Shown here: piece after piece, positions 45,410 to 56,686 of the stretch
Position numbering within the stretch: position 1 is the stretch's first letter
Layout: every line of letters begins with the position of its first letter
Assembly (NCBI RefSeq): GCF_020379485.1
Contig: NW_026014687.1
Span: forward strand, 62,001 to 126,000
DNA: 64,000 nucleotides
Direction: 5' to 3'
Origin: Brassica napus
Lineage: Eukaryota; Streptophyta; Magnoliopsida; Brassicales; Brassicaceae
Translations under genes and position numbers: made by a program
Notes under the pieces: model-generated
What the model was told of the DNA's origin: nothing
The model's database searches: none
What the model saw: only the letters and a program-made list of their open reading frames with translations

Positions 45410-45645
45410 TCATCTCAACTATCACCACTCTAGCATTGATTCTTCACTCTTGCATTGATTCCTCTCAACTATCACCACCCTTTCATTCACTTCTCAACCA
45501 TCACCACGATTCCTCGCAACTATCACCACGATTTTTCTCAACCATCACCACGATTCCTCGCAACTATTACCACGATTCTTCTCAACTATCACCACACCTT
45601 CATACACTCCTCAACCATCACCACTTGCATTGATTCTCCACACTT
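45410..45645. repeat. Minisatellite of ATCACCACGATTC-type units
   Basis: CTCAACTATCACCACGATTC and variants (CTCGCAACTATCACCACG, CTCAACCATCACCACG) repeat about ten times at 20-25 bp spacing in the region before the transposase gene. Open frames in it (45331-45633, 45455-45679) are repeat artefacts. Confidence 0.85.
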
Positions 45646-45702
45646 GCGTTGTTCCTTGCATTCAACCAAAAGAAATTAATTCTCAATCCGTAGAGGTTAG
45701 TA

Positions 45703-45990
45703 ATGTTTTTATAAGTTATATTTTTATAAGTTTATAAAAAATTTAAGTAATGGAAATTTAAATTAATATTTTTAAATTTAAAAAATAAATGATAAAAGAC
45801 AACACTACATACCATATAGACAAGGAAAAAATGTTATGTTTTTATAAGTTATATTTTTATAAGTTTATAAAAAAATTAAGTAATGGAAATTTAAATTAAT
45901 ATTTTTACATTTAAAAAAAAATGATAAGAGACAACACAAAAAAACGATATAGACAAGGAAATAAATGTAATGTACTTATAAGATAGTTAT
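45703..45990. repeat. 134-bp tandem duplication upstream of the transposase
   Basis: ATGTTTTTATAAGTTATATT begins at 45703 and 45837, with ~134 bp of near identity after each (ending CATATAGACAAGG / CGATATAGACAAGG) and a partial third copy after 45968. AT-rich; could belong to the transposase promoter. Confidence 0.85.
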
Positions 45991-46050
45991 ATTTTTATTA
46001 GTTTTTTATAAATCCCTTTTGCCTTTTATAGGAAGTAAATTGCTTCAACA

Positions 46051-47319
46051 ATGTCTTCCTCATCAAGTGATGAAGTAGATGAGTATTTAGAAGAAATGGT
46101 CGACGAAGTTGTTGATAATTTCATCGACTCAGTAGTTGATGGTCAAGCTAACAACCCGAAGAGACGAGCTTATATCGAAAGAAATCGGCAACGTGGACAC
46201 AATCAACTATTGACCGACTATTTCAACGAAAATCCCACATACCCATCGGAAATGTTTAGGCGGCGTTTTCGAATGAACAAGTCATTGTTCCTTCGCATTG
46301 TCGATCGCCTAAGTACTGAAGTGCCATACTTTCAGCAAAGAAAAAATGCTCACGGAAGGTTCGGGCTATCTGCACTTCAAAAGTGTACGGCAGCTATACG
46401 TATGCTGGCATACGGTCAATCGGGAGATACATATGACGAATATCTCCGACTTGGTGAAAGTACGGCACGTTTATGTTTGGAAAATTTCACTACTGGGATA
46501 ATACAATTGTTTGGACAGGAGTATTTACGAAGACCTAATGAGGATGATCTTCAACGATTACTCGATATTGGAGAGGTACGGGGGTTCCCAGGGATGATTG
46601 GCAGCATCGACTGTATGCACTGGGAGTGAAAAAACTGCCCAACGGCTTGGAAAGGTTAGTACACACGTGGTTCAGGAAAGCCGACAATTGTCTTAGAAGC
46701 TGTTGCATCACAAGATCTTTGGATATGGCACGCATTTTTCGGATTACCAGGTACCCTCAGCGATATCAATGTTCATGATCGGTCACCAGTTTTTGATGAT
46801 ATTTTACAAGGTCGAGCACCAAAAGTGAAGTTCAAGGTCAAGAACCACACTTATCGTATGGCCTACTACCTTACTGACAGGATTTATCCAAATTGGTCAA
46901 CATTTATCCAATCCATCCCACTCCCTCAAGGTCCTAAAGCAGAGCTATTTGCCGAACGTCAAGAATCCACCAGAAAAGATGTCGAACGGGCTTTTGGAGT
47001 ATTGCAATCAAGGTTCGCAATAGTTAAAAATCCAGCTCTACTATGGGACAAGGAAAAGATAGGATGGATTATGAGAAGTTGTGTCATATTGCACAATATG
47101 ATAGTAGAGAACGAACGAGACGGATATACCCAAATTGATACATCTGAGTTCGAGTCAGGAGAGTCAAGCAGAAGTTCCAAGGTGAAAACGAGAACAAGTT
47201 TTAATATAGGTAATATGTTAGGCGTTCACAATGAAGTTCGGGATTCAGAGAAACATCATCTTTTGAAAGCGGATTTAGTTGAAAATGTATGGAAAAAGTT
47301 TGGTAATATAGATGAATAA
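46051..47319 (+). pseudogene. PIF/Harbinger DDE transposase with two in-frame stops
   Basis: One continuous 423-codon frame broken only by TGA at 46627-46629 and TAG at 46657-46659. Acidic N-terminus, then RRRFRMNKSLFLRIV, the helix-turn-helix region FGLSALQKCTAAIRML, and the DDE acids in GSIDCMHW, LSDINVHD and DVERAFG; all three are present. The C-terminus reaches NVWKKFGNIDE. Both stops could each arise by a single transition of the kind produced by cytosine deamination. That fits silencing by methylation, then mutation. Confidence 0.93.
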
Positions 47320-48585
47320 TGTTTCTATGTTCATTAATATTCTTAATGTATTTGAATATTCTTAATGTATTGAATAAAAAGTTTTCAAATATTTTAAAAA
47401 ATATATATTATTTTATTCCTATGAACCCCTTCTTCAGGTTCACTAATGCAGATACACAAACGATAGAAGTTCATCACTATTCATGGTCCCATCAAAAAAT
47501 ATTAAAAAAATCCTATGAACCCCAAAAGGGGGTTCATTGATGCGGATGCTCTAAGTATCTGCATCTACATCACAAGAAACAAGTTCAAAGATTGTCACTG
47601 CAGCCTGCAGGTTGCATAAAAAAAAAGGTTTCCATACCCGCATGTTCCCATGATCCGAGTAGAAACATGAGAAGCATTGTCTAACAACATTCGGCGAATC
47701 CAAAATCTGCTAACTGATGAATTACTGATGTTTAGTTGTACATTTCAAATAAACCTTGACAGTTTATTAAAAGTTATTTTTAGAATACCTTTGCCTCGTA
47801 GCTATCATCGATAAGAACGTTAGCAGCTTTTACATCAAGGTGTATAGTTTTAGGGTTACCTGATGAGAAACAAGACAAAAAAAAAACAATATTAAGAGTC
47901 TTTGAAAAACATGTGTTCAATACAACTTAAAGACTCACAATCTTCATGTAAGTATGCCAATTCTCTAGCTGCTCCGGAAGCAATCTTCATCCTCTTTGGC
48001 CAATTCAATACTGGTCTCCTTTTTCTGCAAATATTACCATATAGTGTAAAGCAAGGTGGCTAAATTCCCGCACACCATTTATCGCACTTACCATGCAAAT
48101 GAAACTCCAGAATTGGGAAAAAACTCGTAAACAAGCAATCTTTAAGTTCCGGTTACGCAGTAGCCAAGGAGGGATACAAGATGCCTGTGATGGACTCTAC
48201 TTATAATCTCTATCTCTGCCCGAAACTCCAGTTTCCCTTGTCCGCTTTCAGCTTTAAGCTGCTTAATCGCAACCTCCGTTCCATCAGGAATATCTCCTTT
48301 GTGAACATAACCAAACCCGCCTTGGCCAATGAAGTTGACACTGGAGAAGTTATCAGTCGCTTGCGCGCCAAGTCTTCATATGTGAACAAGTTGTTTGCCA
48401 TTTCTGAGAAGCTACTTTGATTATTCCACTGCTGAAGATTATTATCATCATCTATAAAATCATTATCAGAATATTAATGGTTGATTGATTTACTTTTATT
48501 TAGTCAAAACCATAATTTGGTACCTGAACTAAGATAACGACCAAGCTTGGCTCTCCTCTTGAGGATAACTAAAACAATGACTAAG

Positions 48586-48720
48586 TATTGGGTTATAGTA
48601 TATGTTTCCATATAAGGAGATATGGTAGAGATACGATCCTATCGTAAATAGGCAATAGTCTTGTATATATATATGAACGTTGAGCTAATGAAGATACACG
48701 AGAGATTTCACATTATTTCA
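48586..48720 (+). repeat. 5' LTR of the Copia element
   Basis: 135 bp, with a TATATATATAT run near position 48665-48673 as probable TATA region. It supplies the promoter for the element. Confidence 0.95.
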
Positions 48721-48819
48721 TGGTATCAGAGCCGCCATCTCTGACCTAATCTCCTAACAGCCGCCGTAGCCTTGCTTTCCAAGCAACTAGCGCCGCTTAC
48801 ACTTTGCCGCGATCCTATC

Positions 48820-51800
48820 ATGACTGATATACAGCCACTCGCCGTCACAGGAGCTGGTGCTGCACCTTCTCCATACACGCTCCATTCTTCCGACAATCCA
48901 AGAGCGTTGATCTCGTCGGTTGTTTTGAAAGAAGACAACTATCCTGAATGGGCTACAGAATTGAAGAACTCTCTTCAAGCAAAGCGAAAACTCCCATTCA
49001 TTGAGGGAACCATTCCAAAACCGCTAACTGAACCTGCACTGAATATGTGGCTTGCCGCAAACTCGATGATTGTGGGTTGGATTCGAACCTCCATTGATCC
49101 AAGAATTTGATCCACAGTGTCATTCATCTCAGATGCCTCAGTTCTCTGGGAACGTCTTCGACTTTGGTTCTCTGTGGGCAACGGAGTCCGCAAGCAAGTA
49201 CTGAAATATGAAATAGCTTCGTGCAAGCAAGATGGGCAGTCCGTGCTGGAGTATTACGAACGCCTGACCAAGCTGTGGGAAGAAGTGCAAAACTACAAAA
49301 CGAGTCGTCCGTGCACATGCGCTGCGGCTCCGGATCTCGCAAAAGAACGTGAGGAAGATCAAGTACACCAGTTTCTGTTTGGACTGGATCTTCCACGGTT
49401 TAGTAACATACGATCTACCATCACCGGTGAAGATCCACTTCCTCCCTTGAATCAAGCCTACTCGAGGGTGATTAGAGAAGAACAGAATCTGAATGTTGAG
49501 AGAATAAAAGAAGTGACCAGAACAGAAGGTGTAGGGTTCTCGGTGAAAACAGAGCCACCAGCACAAGTAGCAGCAATGTCGGGACCACGTTACCGCGATC
49601 GTTCCACACTGTCGTGCACTCACTGCCGGCATCCAGGTCATGAAGTCGCTGAGTGTTTCCTGCTTCATGGTTACCCAGACTGGTACTACGAGCAGGGCCG
49701 TGAGGGCCGTGGAGGTCGTACACCAACCTCCGAGAGCAGAGACATCTCGCAGAGGAACTCAGATCGACGTGGTGGTCGTCCTGCAAAAACCTCAGCTCGA
49801 GGGCGTGGCAGAGCCAACAATGCACGTGCTGTGGGATCCTCAGATAATGGAAACGACCAGATTGCTCAGCTGATTAGTCTTCTCCAATCTCAGCGATCAA
49901 CTACCTCATCCGAACGGTTGTCTGGTAAAACTTACCTTTCTGATGTTATTATAGACACTGGTGCCTCGCACCATATGACAGGGGATTGTTCGATCTTGAC
50001 TGATGTCACAGACATAGTTCCATCGTCTGTAATTTTTCCTGATGGGAAAAGGTCCAAAGCCACTAAACGTGGTGTATTGTCTTTGAATTCGTCTTATCAG
50101 CTTACTGATGTACTGTTTGTTCCAGATTTCAATTGTACATTGATCTCTGTTTCAAAACTGCTAAGACAAACGGGTTGCATTGCTATCTTTACTGATACAT
50201 TGTGTTTCTTACAGGACCGTTTTACGAGGACTTTGATTGGAGCGGGTGAAGAGCGTGAGGGAGTGTACTATTTTACGGGAGTTCAAGCTGCTCGTGCGAA
50301 CAAAGCTGCAAAGGATACCTCAGTCTCTGAAGCGTTGTGGCATCGTAGACTAGGACACCCCTCCTCTACTGTTTTGCTTTCTTTGCCATTTTGTGATCGA
50401 TCTCCTAGTGTTGTTGAGGAGATCAAGAAGTGTGACATTTGTTTTCTTGCTAAGCAAACACGTGAAAGTTTTAATGATAGTATCAATAAAGCATCAGATT
50501 GTTTTTCACTTGTTCATGGAGATGTTTGGGGTCCTTATCGAACTCCATCTGCATGTGGAGCAGTGTACTTTCTCACACTCGTTGACGACTATTCGCGGTC
50601 TGTCTGGACATACCTTGTGACTGCACAATCAGAGGTCCCCCAATTAATAAGGAATTTTTGTGCCATGACAGAGAGACAATTTGAAAAACCGGTAAAAGCA
50701 TTCCGCAGCGACAATGGCACAGAGTTTATGTGTCTAACGTCCTACTTCCATGAACATGGCATCATACATCAAACCTCCTGCGTAGATACTCCGCAACAAA
50801 ACGGGCGTGTCGAACGTAAACACCGTCACATCCTGAACGTGGCTCGAGCATGCCTCTTTCAGAGCAAACTACCGAGGAAATTTTGGGGGGAAAGCATCCT
50901 AACTGCAACTCACTTGATTAACCGCACACCATCTTCTGTCTTACAAGGCAAGACGCCTTATGAGCTACTGTTTGGAACAAAGCCTCAGTATGACTTGCTC
51001 CGCACGTTTGGGTGCCTGTGCTACTTTCATAAGTTATCACGCGACAAAGACAAGTTTGGACCACGTAGTAGAAGATGTGTGTTCGTCGGCTATCCATTTG
51101 GGAAGAAAGGGTGGAGACTGTTTGATCTAGACAGTGAGCAATTTTTTGTTAGGCGAGACGTACGTTTTCAAGAAGATGTATTTCCATTCAAAGAAACAGA
51201 AGAGGTTACATTGACACCTACGACCACAATGCTGGAAGCCATTGATGATGACTGGATTATGCCGGCCATACCTGCTAGCAGCATTCCTCTTGTAGAAATC
51301 ACCACACCAGAGAATGAAAATCCTTCTGAAGAACCTCATCCAGCTAGCGACATTCCCGTTACATTGGAGATTTCGAGCTCGTCACCGTCTGGTAAGCCTC
51401 CATCTCCTGATGTTTCGAGCTCCACCTCACCGTCTCCTGTAGTAGCAGAAACAAAGGATACGCCAACGGCTCCAGCTGAGATACTAGGCAGGGGCTAACG
51501 CACAAAGAAGCCCTCTGTTCTTCTCAAAGATTTCGTCACTAAGCATGTACACTCCTCACACGCTCTCACGCCTGACTACTCTGATCTTAGTTCTACGTCG
51601 ACGGTCTCTGGTAAGGTTCTCTATCCCATCGCTCAATGCTTGTCTGACTCTGGTTTTTCAGCTAGCCATATCGCTTTCATGGCAGCCGTCCTAGACAGCC
51701 ATGAGCCAAAATACTTCAAAGACGCAGTCTTGATCCAAGAATGGTGTGAAGCGATGCAGCTTGAGATAACTGCTCTTGAATCAAACCATACATGGGATGT

Positions 51801-53238
51801 AACTGATCTACCTCCCGGGAAAAAGGCAATCAATTGCAAGTGGGTGTATAAACTCAAATTCAGAGCCGATGGCACCTTAGAACGCTATAAGGCTCGTCTG
51901 GTAGTTATGGGAAACAGACAAAAAGAAGGAGTTGATTATAAGGAGACGTTCGCTCCTGTCGCCAAAATGACAACGGTTCGATACTTATTAAGTGTCGCTG
52001 CACCTTAAGAGTGGGAAGTTCATCAAATGGACGTCCATAATGCGTTTCTCCACGGCGATCTTGCTGAAGAAGTTTACATGAAGCTTCCGCCTAGTTTTCA
52101 TTCCTCTGATCCAACCAAGGTTTGTCGTCTTCGCAAGTCCTTGTATGGTCTCAAACAAGCACCACGCTGTTGGTTTGCAAAACTTTCAACTGCTCTGAAG
52201 AAACTTGGATTCAAACAGAGTTATCAAGACTACTCACTCTTCTTGTATAAGAATGGAGCGACAATACTACATGTTCTTGTCTATGTAGACGATTTTATTG
52301 TTGCATGAAACGATTTGGGAGCTGTTCAGAAATTTAAAGCCCAGCTGCACAAATGTTTCCACATGAAAGACCTAGGCAAGTTGGAATACTTCTTAGGTAT
52401 TGAAGTCTCACGAGGGTCTGATGGGTTTTGCCTCTCTCAACGCAAGTATGCGTTAGATATCATCGCTGAAGCAGGTCTACTTGGATCAAAACCCTCGGCA
52501 GTTCCCATGGAGTTGAATCATAAACTCGGCTCCGCCACTGGTCCTCTCTTCGCCAAACCTGAACAATATCGACGCCTTGTGGGGAGGTTCATTTACCTAA
52601 CTATCTCAAGACCGGATCTCAGTTATGCAGTACATATCCTGTCCCAATTTATGCAGAAACCGTTAGTGGCTCATTGGGAAGCTACACTCTGGCTTGTTCG
52701 ATATCTTAAAGGCACACCAGCGCAGGCAATCATTCTTCGGTCAGACAGCAATCTCAACATCATAGCTTACTGCGACTCAGATTGGGCAGCTTGTCCAAGA
52801 ACACGTCGCTCTCTGTCAGCATACATTGTCTACTTGGGACGTTCTCCAATCTCGTGGAAGACAAAGAAACAAGATATTGTGTCTTCCTCGTCTGCAGAAG
52901 CCGAGTACAGAGCAATGGCGTATACTCTTCGTGAACTCAAATGGCTAAAAGCATTACTAAAGACACTCGGTTTCAGTCACTCCCGTCCGATCACTCTTCA
53001 TTGTGACAGCCAGGCTGCAATCCATATCGCAGCAAACCCGGTCTTTCACGAACGAACGAAGCATATAGAGGCTGATTGTCATCAAGTAGGAGACGCAGTA
53101 CAAGATGGTCTCATTGTCACGCCCCACATCTCAACAAAGAACCAGATCGCCGATCTCTTCACGAAGGCTTTACCAAGACCAACGTTTGAATATTTGATGT
53201 CCAAGTTGGGTGTACGAAATTTCGTATCACCAACTTGA
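48820..53238 (+). pseudogene. Copia gag-pol, one frame with four stop codons
   Basis: From ATG 48820 to TGA 53236-53238 the frame is continuous (1473 codons) but broken by stops at 49108-49110, 51496-51498, 52006-52008 and 52306-52308. Order of domains: gag (zinc knuckle CTHCRHPGHEVAEC), aspartic protease (DTGASHHM), integrase (HHCC region and the acids in HGDVWG, SDNGTEF and NGRVERKH), reverse transcriptase (YVDDF) and RNase H (YCDSDWA, SSAEAEY). This integrase-before-RT order is Copia-type. No frameshift was seen. With such similar LTRs, some stops may pre-date insertion. Confidence 0.95.
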
Positions 53239-53245
53239 AGGGGGG

Positions 53246-53380
53246 TATTGGGTTATAGTATATGTTTCCATATAAGGAGATATGGTAGAGATACGATCCT
53301 ATCGTAAATAGGAAATAGTCTTGTATATATATATGAACGTTGAGCTAATGAAGATACACGAGAGATTTCACATTATTTCA
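53246..53380 (+). repeat. 3' LTR of the Copia element
   Basis: 135 bp, one mismatch to the 5' LTR, directly after the polypurine tract. Confidence 0.95.
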
Positions 53381-53397
53381 CTAAGATCAAAAATATT

Positions 53398-53545
53398 GAT
53401 GCTGAAACTGATGCAATAACAATGGTTTTCTTCTTCTTCTTGTTTGTGGTGGCGCATGAAGGAGAGGAACAGATCCCAGGATTTCCTTCGATGCTAGAGT
53501 TTTTTCACGACAAACCATGGTTATTGCATCAGTTTCAGCATCAAC
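53398..53545. repeat. Inverted repeat beside the Copia insertion
   Basis: GATGCTGAAACTGATGCAAT at 53398 and its inverse ATTGCATCAGTTTCAGCATC at 53524-53543 form arms of about 25-30 bp around a ~90-bp loop. The arm encodes the membrane-helix start of the kinase relic, so part of that exon was copied in reverse next to itself. Confidence 0.85.
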
Positions 53546-53689
53546 CTTATTCATGCCGCAACTCAACTTGATATTTATCATCTTATCAACTGATTACCGT
53601 TTTACTTATATTAGTATATTTTTGGTCCTGATCAACAATAAGTCACAAAATATTTTGTTCAAAAAAGTATAATTATATATTGGTTTCAC

Positions 53690-54160
53690 TCTGCTATAGC
53701 GAGTTCACCATGTAAACCTCAATGGTGTTGAGCAGAGGAGGCAGTGTGGAACTCGCAGTCTTTTAAAGCGTAAATGTGCACTGTCCATTTGCATTCGGAC
53801 TGAGTTCCTCTTGGATAAAGGATAAAATATAGAGAACTTCTTGGCTTAAAGGGCTTTATGATGAGTCTTCTGTTGTACATCACCTTAAACTATCTAGTGT
53901 AATTGGGATCGAGCTCTTGGATCTCTGAGAAGTGTAGGAAGACGTAGAACCGTGATGTAATGCGCAACCCGGTTAGCGAAATGTTCATATGAGCGTCCGG
54001 GTCTGTTGGAACAGAGGCCATGGCCATAACATTTTCTGGCAGCTTAAATTCATTATCATTGTCTATACTATTATTGGTTCTAATATGTGACCAGTTTTCA
54101 GAGTTGTAAGGCAGCCAAATGCAATCAAATACATCTGCTCCATAGACACCAGATCCGTAC
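53690..54160 (-). pseudogene. Malectin-like receptor kinase ectodomain fragment
   Basis: After an acceptor (TTTTGTTTTAG), the minus strand reads RYGSGVYGADVFDCIWLPY, LPENVMAMASVPTDPDAHM, FYVFLHFSEIQEL and, after a TAG and a frameshift, STLPPLLNTIEVYMVNSL. This is the malectin-like domain of the LRR-RLK subfamily I (At1g51805-like). The leucine-rich repeats and kinase of that family are absent. It lies in the same orientation as the PERK pseudogene, 130 bp further on, so the two form an apparent chimera of two receptor families or two adjacent relics. Confidence 0.88.
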
Positions 54161-54184
54161 CTAAAACAAAAAATAAGGGCATCT

Positions 54185-54560
54185 TTAGTACTTGTTCGTT
54201 TCGTTGTTTAACATGAACTTGAAACAAAACCTTAAAGATTGGTTAGAGAACGAGCCAATGCCTTCTCTCAAGAAAGTCTGCAAGGACCCCAACTCGGTCA
54301 TGTAGGCTTTGAATCCTCTGTTTAACATGAACTTGAAACAAAACAGATGAATGGCGTTGCCAAGTGAAACAAAATTCAAGTTTCAAGTTTCGAGAGGCAA
54401 CATTGTTTCTGATAGATCAGTTTACAAGTCTGATAGATCAGTTTCGAGAGGTTACATTGTTTCAAGTTTTGTTTCAAGTTCGTTGTTTAACATGAATTTG
54501 AAACAAAACAGATGAATGGCGTTGAATCCTATGTTTTGACGAGACAGACTTGTAACCTGC
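54185..54560. repeat. Short direct and inverted repeats around CTTGAAACAAAAC
   Basis: AACATGAACTTGAAACAAAAC recurs at about 54210, 54325 and 54487, and its inverse GTTTTGTTTCAAGTT occurs at 54465. A GATAGATCAGTTT word is also doubled (54411, 54434). Possibly remains of a rearranged exon; no protein is recognised. Confidence 0.65.
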
Positions 54561-55303
54561 TAGTGGTAAAATATAAGGAATGGCAGCGTCGTCAGCGCCA
54601 CGACTTTCTTCTTCTTCTCTTTGATCAACTTTATAACGTTGGTTTCTCGTCATAAACGGTGACGGCGGTGGCGCCGTGGCGTTTTAGATTCTCGGTGAAA
54701 TCTATTCAAAATCAATTGTGGCTGTCTCAATGGCCGGTTAGAGCAGATCTTGATGATGAACCAAAGCTTTTCCTTGGGACTTGAATGAAGCTTTCTCTGG
54801 GAACACAACGACTCAAACCAGTACTTCAATCTATTACTTAGATTAAAAGATGCGTTGTTCTGTTATCAAAAGAGGTCAACGTCAAAAGCTGCGTGGTTCC
54901 GTTATCAAAAGAGTTCACCTTAAAAAGGTGTGTCGTTTAGAGAAGAGGAAACAATTGGATGACGTCAGATTTAGTGATTAAAAAAACCATGTCCGTCAGA
55001 TTAAAAGAAATGTCAAAACTCAGACGTTAGATCAAAAAAAAAATTCCTATAAAAAATGATGATGTCATACGAAAACAAAATGAGGTTTTCTATTATATAT
55101 AGATTTTATCTATTTTCTAAGAATTGATGGAATTACTTTTGAAACCAAATGGTAAACTTCTATGAAAAGGTTATTTTGCATCATTTTATTCTACAAATTT
55201 ATAATTTAGTTGTAAATATGTGAAGTTGTTTGGGAAAGACATGTTGACAAAAAAAAAGTTTGGGAAGGACTGAAAAAAGAGGGGATATATTTGTGAGTGT
55301 TTC
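54561..55303. other. Upstream region of the ANTH gene
   Basis: No gene supported. A GC-rich patch at 54655-54690 (GGTGACGGCGGTGGCGCC) may be an old coding remnant. The near repeat GTTATCAAAAGAG at 54861 and 54902 is a minor local duplication. Confidence 0.45.
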
Positions 55304-55310
55304 TATATAT
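55304..55310 (+). promoter_or_regulatory. Possible TATA box of the ANTH gene
   Basis: TATATAT about 180 bp before the start codon. Another AT-rich run (TTTTTATATC, 55384-55393) is closer, so the assignment is weak. Confidence 0.3.
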
Positions 55311-55488
55311 TGATCATTTGACCCATGTTGGTACATGGAATGAGATAAAAACAGTTTCCATTCTTGACCAGAATAATAAAAGTATTTTTATATCATCTCA
55401 TTACTAACCAGCAAAAAGTAAAGAGACAAGAAGTCATCTATCTTTGTAGATCACCATCATCAACATCTAAAGTCTAAACCTTTAATCA

Positions 55489-56686
55489 ATGGGAAGAATC
55501 ACTAGCTTCGCAGATCTAATCGGAATCATCAAAGACAAAGCTTCTCAAGGCAAAGCTGCTCTCGTCTCATCAAACCCAAAAGGCAAATCTCTCTCTTTCC
55601 ATCTCTCCGTCCTCCGTGCCACCACTCACGACCCTTCAACTCCTCCGGGATATCGTCACCTCAACGTTCTCCTCTCCGCCGGTACTGGCTCACGAGCCAC
55701 CGCAGCTTCCGCCGTCGAAGCCGTAATGGAACGTCTCCACACAACCGGAGACGCCTGCGTCGCTCTCAAATCATTGATCATCGTCCATCACATCGTCAAA
55801 CATGGTCGCTTCATCCTCCAGGATCAGCTCTCTGTCTTTCCTGCTTCCGGTGGTCGGAACTATCTGAAACTTTCTGGGTTTAGAGATGAGAAGTCTCCTT
55901 TGATGTGGGAGCTTTCTTCTTGGGTCCGATGGTAAGTTGCAAAAATCTATAAAAGGAAAGTTTCGGTTTTTATGTTATATATTAATTACAAAAGTTTCTT
56001 TTTTTAGGTACGGTTTATACCTTGAGCATTTGTTATCAACTTCAAGAGTCATGGGGTTCTTCGTTTCTTCAACATCGAGCACAATCCACAAAGATGAATA
56101 CGAAGACATGGTTTCGTCTCTTACCAACACTGATTTGCTTCGTGAACTCGACGCGCTTGTCGGTTTACTACAAGAAGCATGTAAGATTCCGGATATACCC
56201 TCCTGTGGTGGTGGTAAACCTCTAGCCGACAATATCATCCGTTTGGTCGGAGAAGACTATGTTTCTTCAGTCAACGAGCTTTACACGAGACTCAACGAGT
56301 TTAAAGAGCGGTCCAACACTTTGAGTTTCGGAGATAGGGTCGAGCTTGTCTGTGCTTTGAAAAGGCTTGAGAGTAGTAAAGAAAGATTGTCTGAAATCTG
56401 CGAAGGGAATTGGAAGAGAGCTTGGCTAGATGGGTTCTGGGGTTTGGTTCGTGAGGTGAAGGGCGTGATTGGTGGTTTAGAGGATGGTTATGAGCAAGTT
56501 GAGAAAACATTTGTTGGGATTGGGAGGAGAGAAAAAGGATATGAATCAGCCCGGTTTAGTGATCGGTTAGTTATTGGTTATGGTGATGATACAGTTCGTT
56601 TTTCTTCCGGTAGATTTTCTAATGTTGGTCGGTTTAATTATCCGGTTGAACATTGTGCTGTGCAAACGACTTTGAAAGTCTTGTGA
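55489..56686 (+). CDS. ANTH-domain clathrin assembly protein (At4g40080 ortholog)
   Basis: Two exons, 55489-55931 and 56008-56686, with donor GGTAAGT and acceptor TTTTAG; 373 residues. The N-terminal ANTH domain (about 20-150) includes the conserved region VSSNPKGKSLSFHLSVLRATTHD-like start (split here: ATTHDPSTPPGYRHLNVLL) and SLIIVHHIVKHG. Helical segments such as LLRELDALVGLLQEACKIP follow. ANTH proteins bind PI(4,5)P2 and clathrin or SNARE cargo during endocytosis. This short class lacks the long motif-rich C-terminal tail of AP180. The frame is intact. Confidence 0.95.

Larger units (their letters stand above)
42592..47551 (+). mobile_element. Full-length PIF/Harbinger transposon with three genes (4960 bp)
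   Basis: Termini GAGCAGCCGCATTAGC (left) and GAGCATCCGCATCAAT (right, reverse complement) are flanked by TAA on both sides (42589-42591 and 47552-47554). In order, all on the plus strand: a GRF zinc-finger/coiled-coil gene, a Myb/SANT-like ORF1 gene and a DDE transposase gene. Two-gene Harbingers are the textbook form; the GRF gene is additional cargo. Inactivation seems limited: two stop codons in the transposase and an upstream stop before the GRF start. The element inserted next to the receptor-kinase pseudogene. Confidence 0.95.
48586..53380 (+). mobile_element. Young Ty1/Copia LTR retrotransposon (4795 bp)
   Basis: 135-bp LTRs at 48586-48720 and 53246-53380 differ at one position (AGGCAAT versus AGGAAAT). 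The 5-bp duplication CTAAG lies at 48581-48585 and 53381-53385. A primer-binding site TGGTATCAGAGC (initiator tRNA-Met) follows the 5' LTR, and a purine tract GAAGGGGGG precedes the 3' LTR. Termini are TATTGGG...TTTCA, not the standard TG...CA start. Using a commonly applied 1.3-1.5e-8 substitutions per site per year, one difference in 135 sites means roughly 0.25-0.3 My, with a wide error. Confidence 0.97.
47620..53560 (-). pseudogene. PERK-type receptor kinase pseudogene, interrupted by Copia
   Basis: Minus-strand pieces in order: an inverted-repeat patch and membrane helix start (53425-53386, VIASVSASIF), then past the Copia element LVILKRRAKLGRYLSS (48575-48530). Next comes the kinase N-lobe at 48410-48180 ([21 protein letters not shown] with the Gly loop, [13 protein letters not shown]), then [13 protein letters not shown] and LAYLHED (~47985-47940). 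The catalytic loop at 47865-47780 is HLDVKAANVLI, with the usual Arg replaced by Leu. The DFG-like element and HVSTRIMGT lie at ~47705-47630. Frames shift between pieces. Best remembered match is PERK15. The exon interrupted by Copia reads through once the insertion is conceptually ignored. Confidence 0.85.

Noticed and set aside
45331..45679. His/Ser/Thr-rich overlapping frames
   Set aside because: They translate the ATCACCACGATTC minisatellite in two frames.
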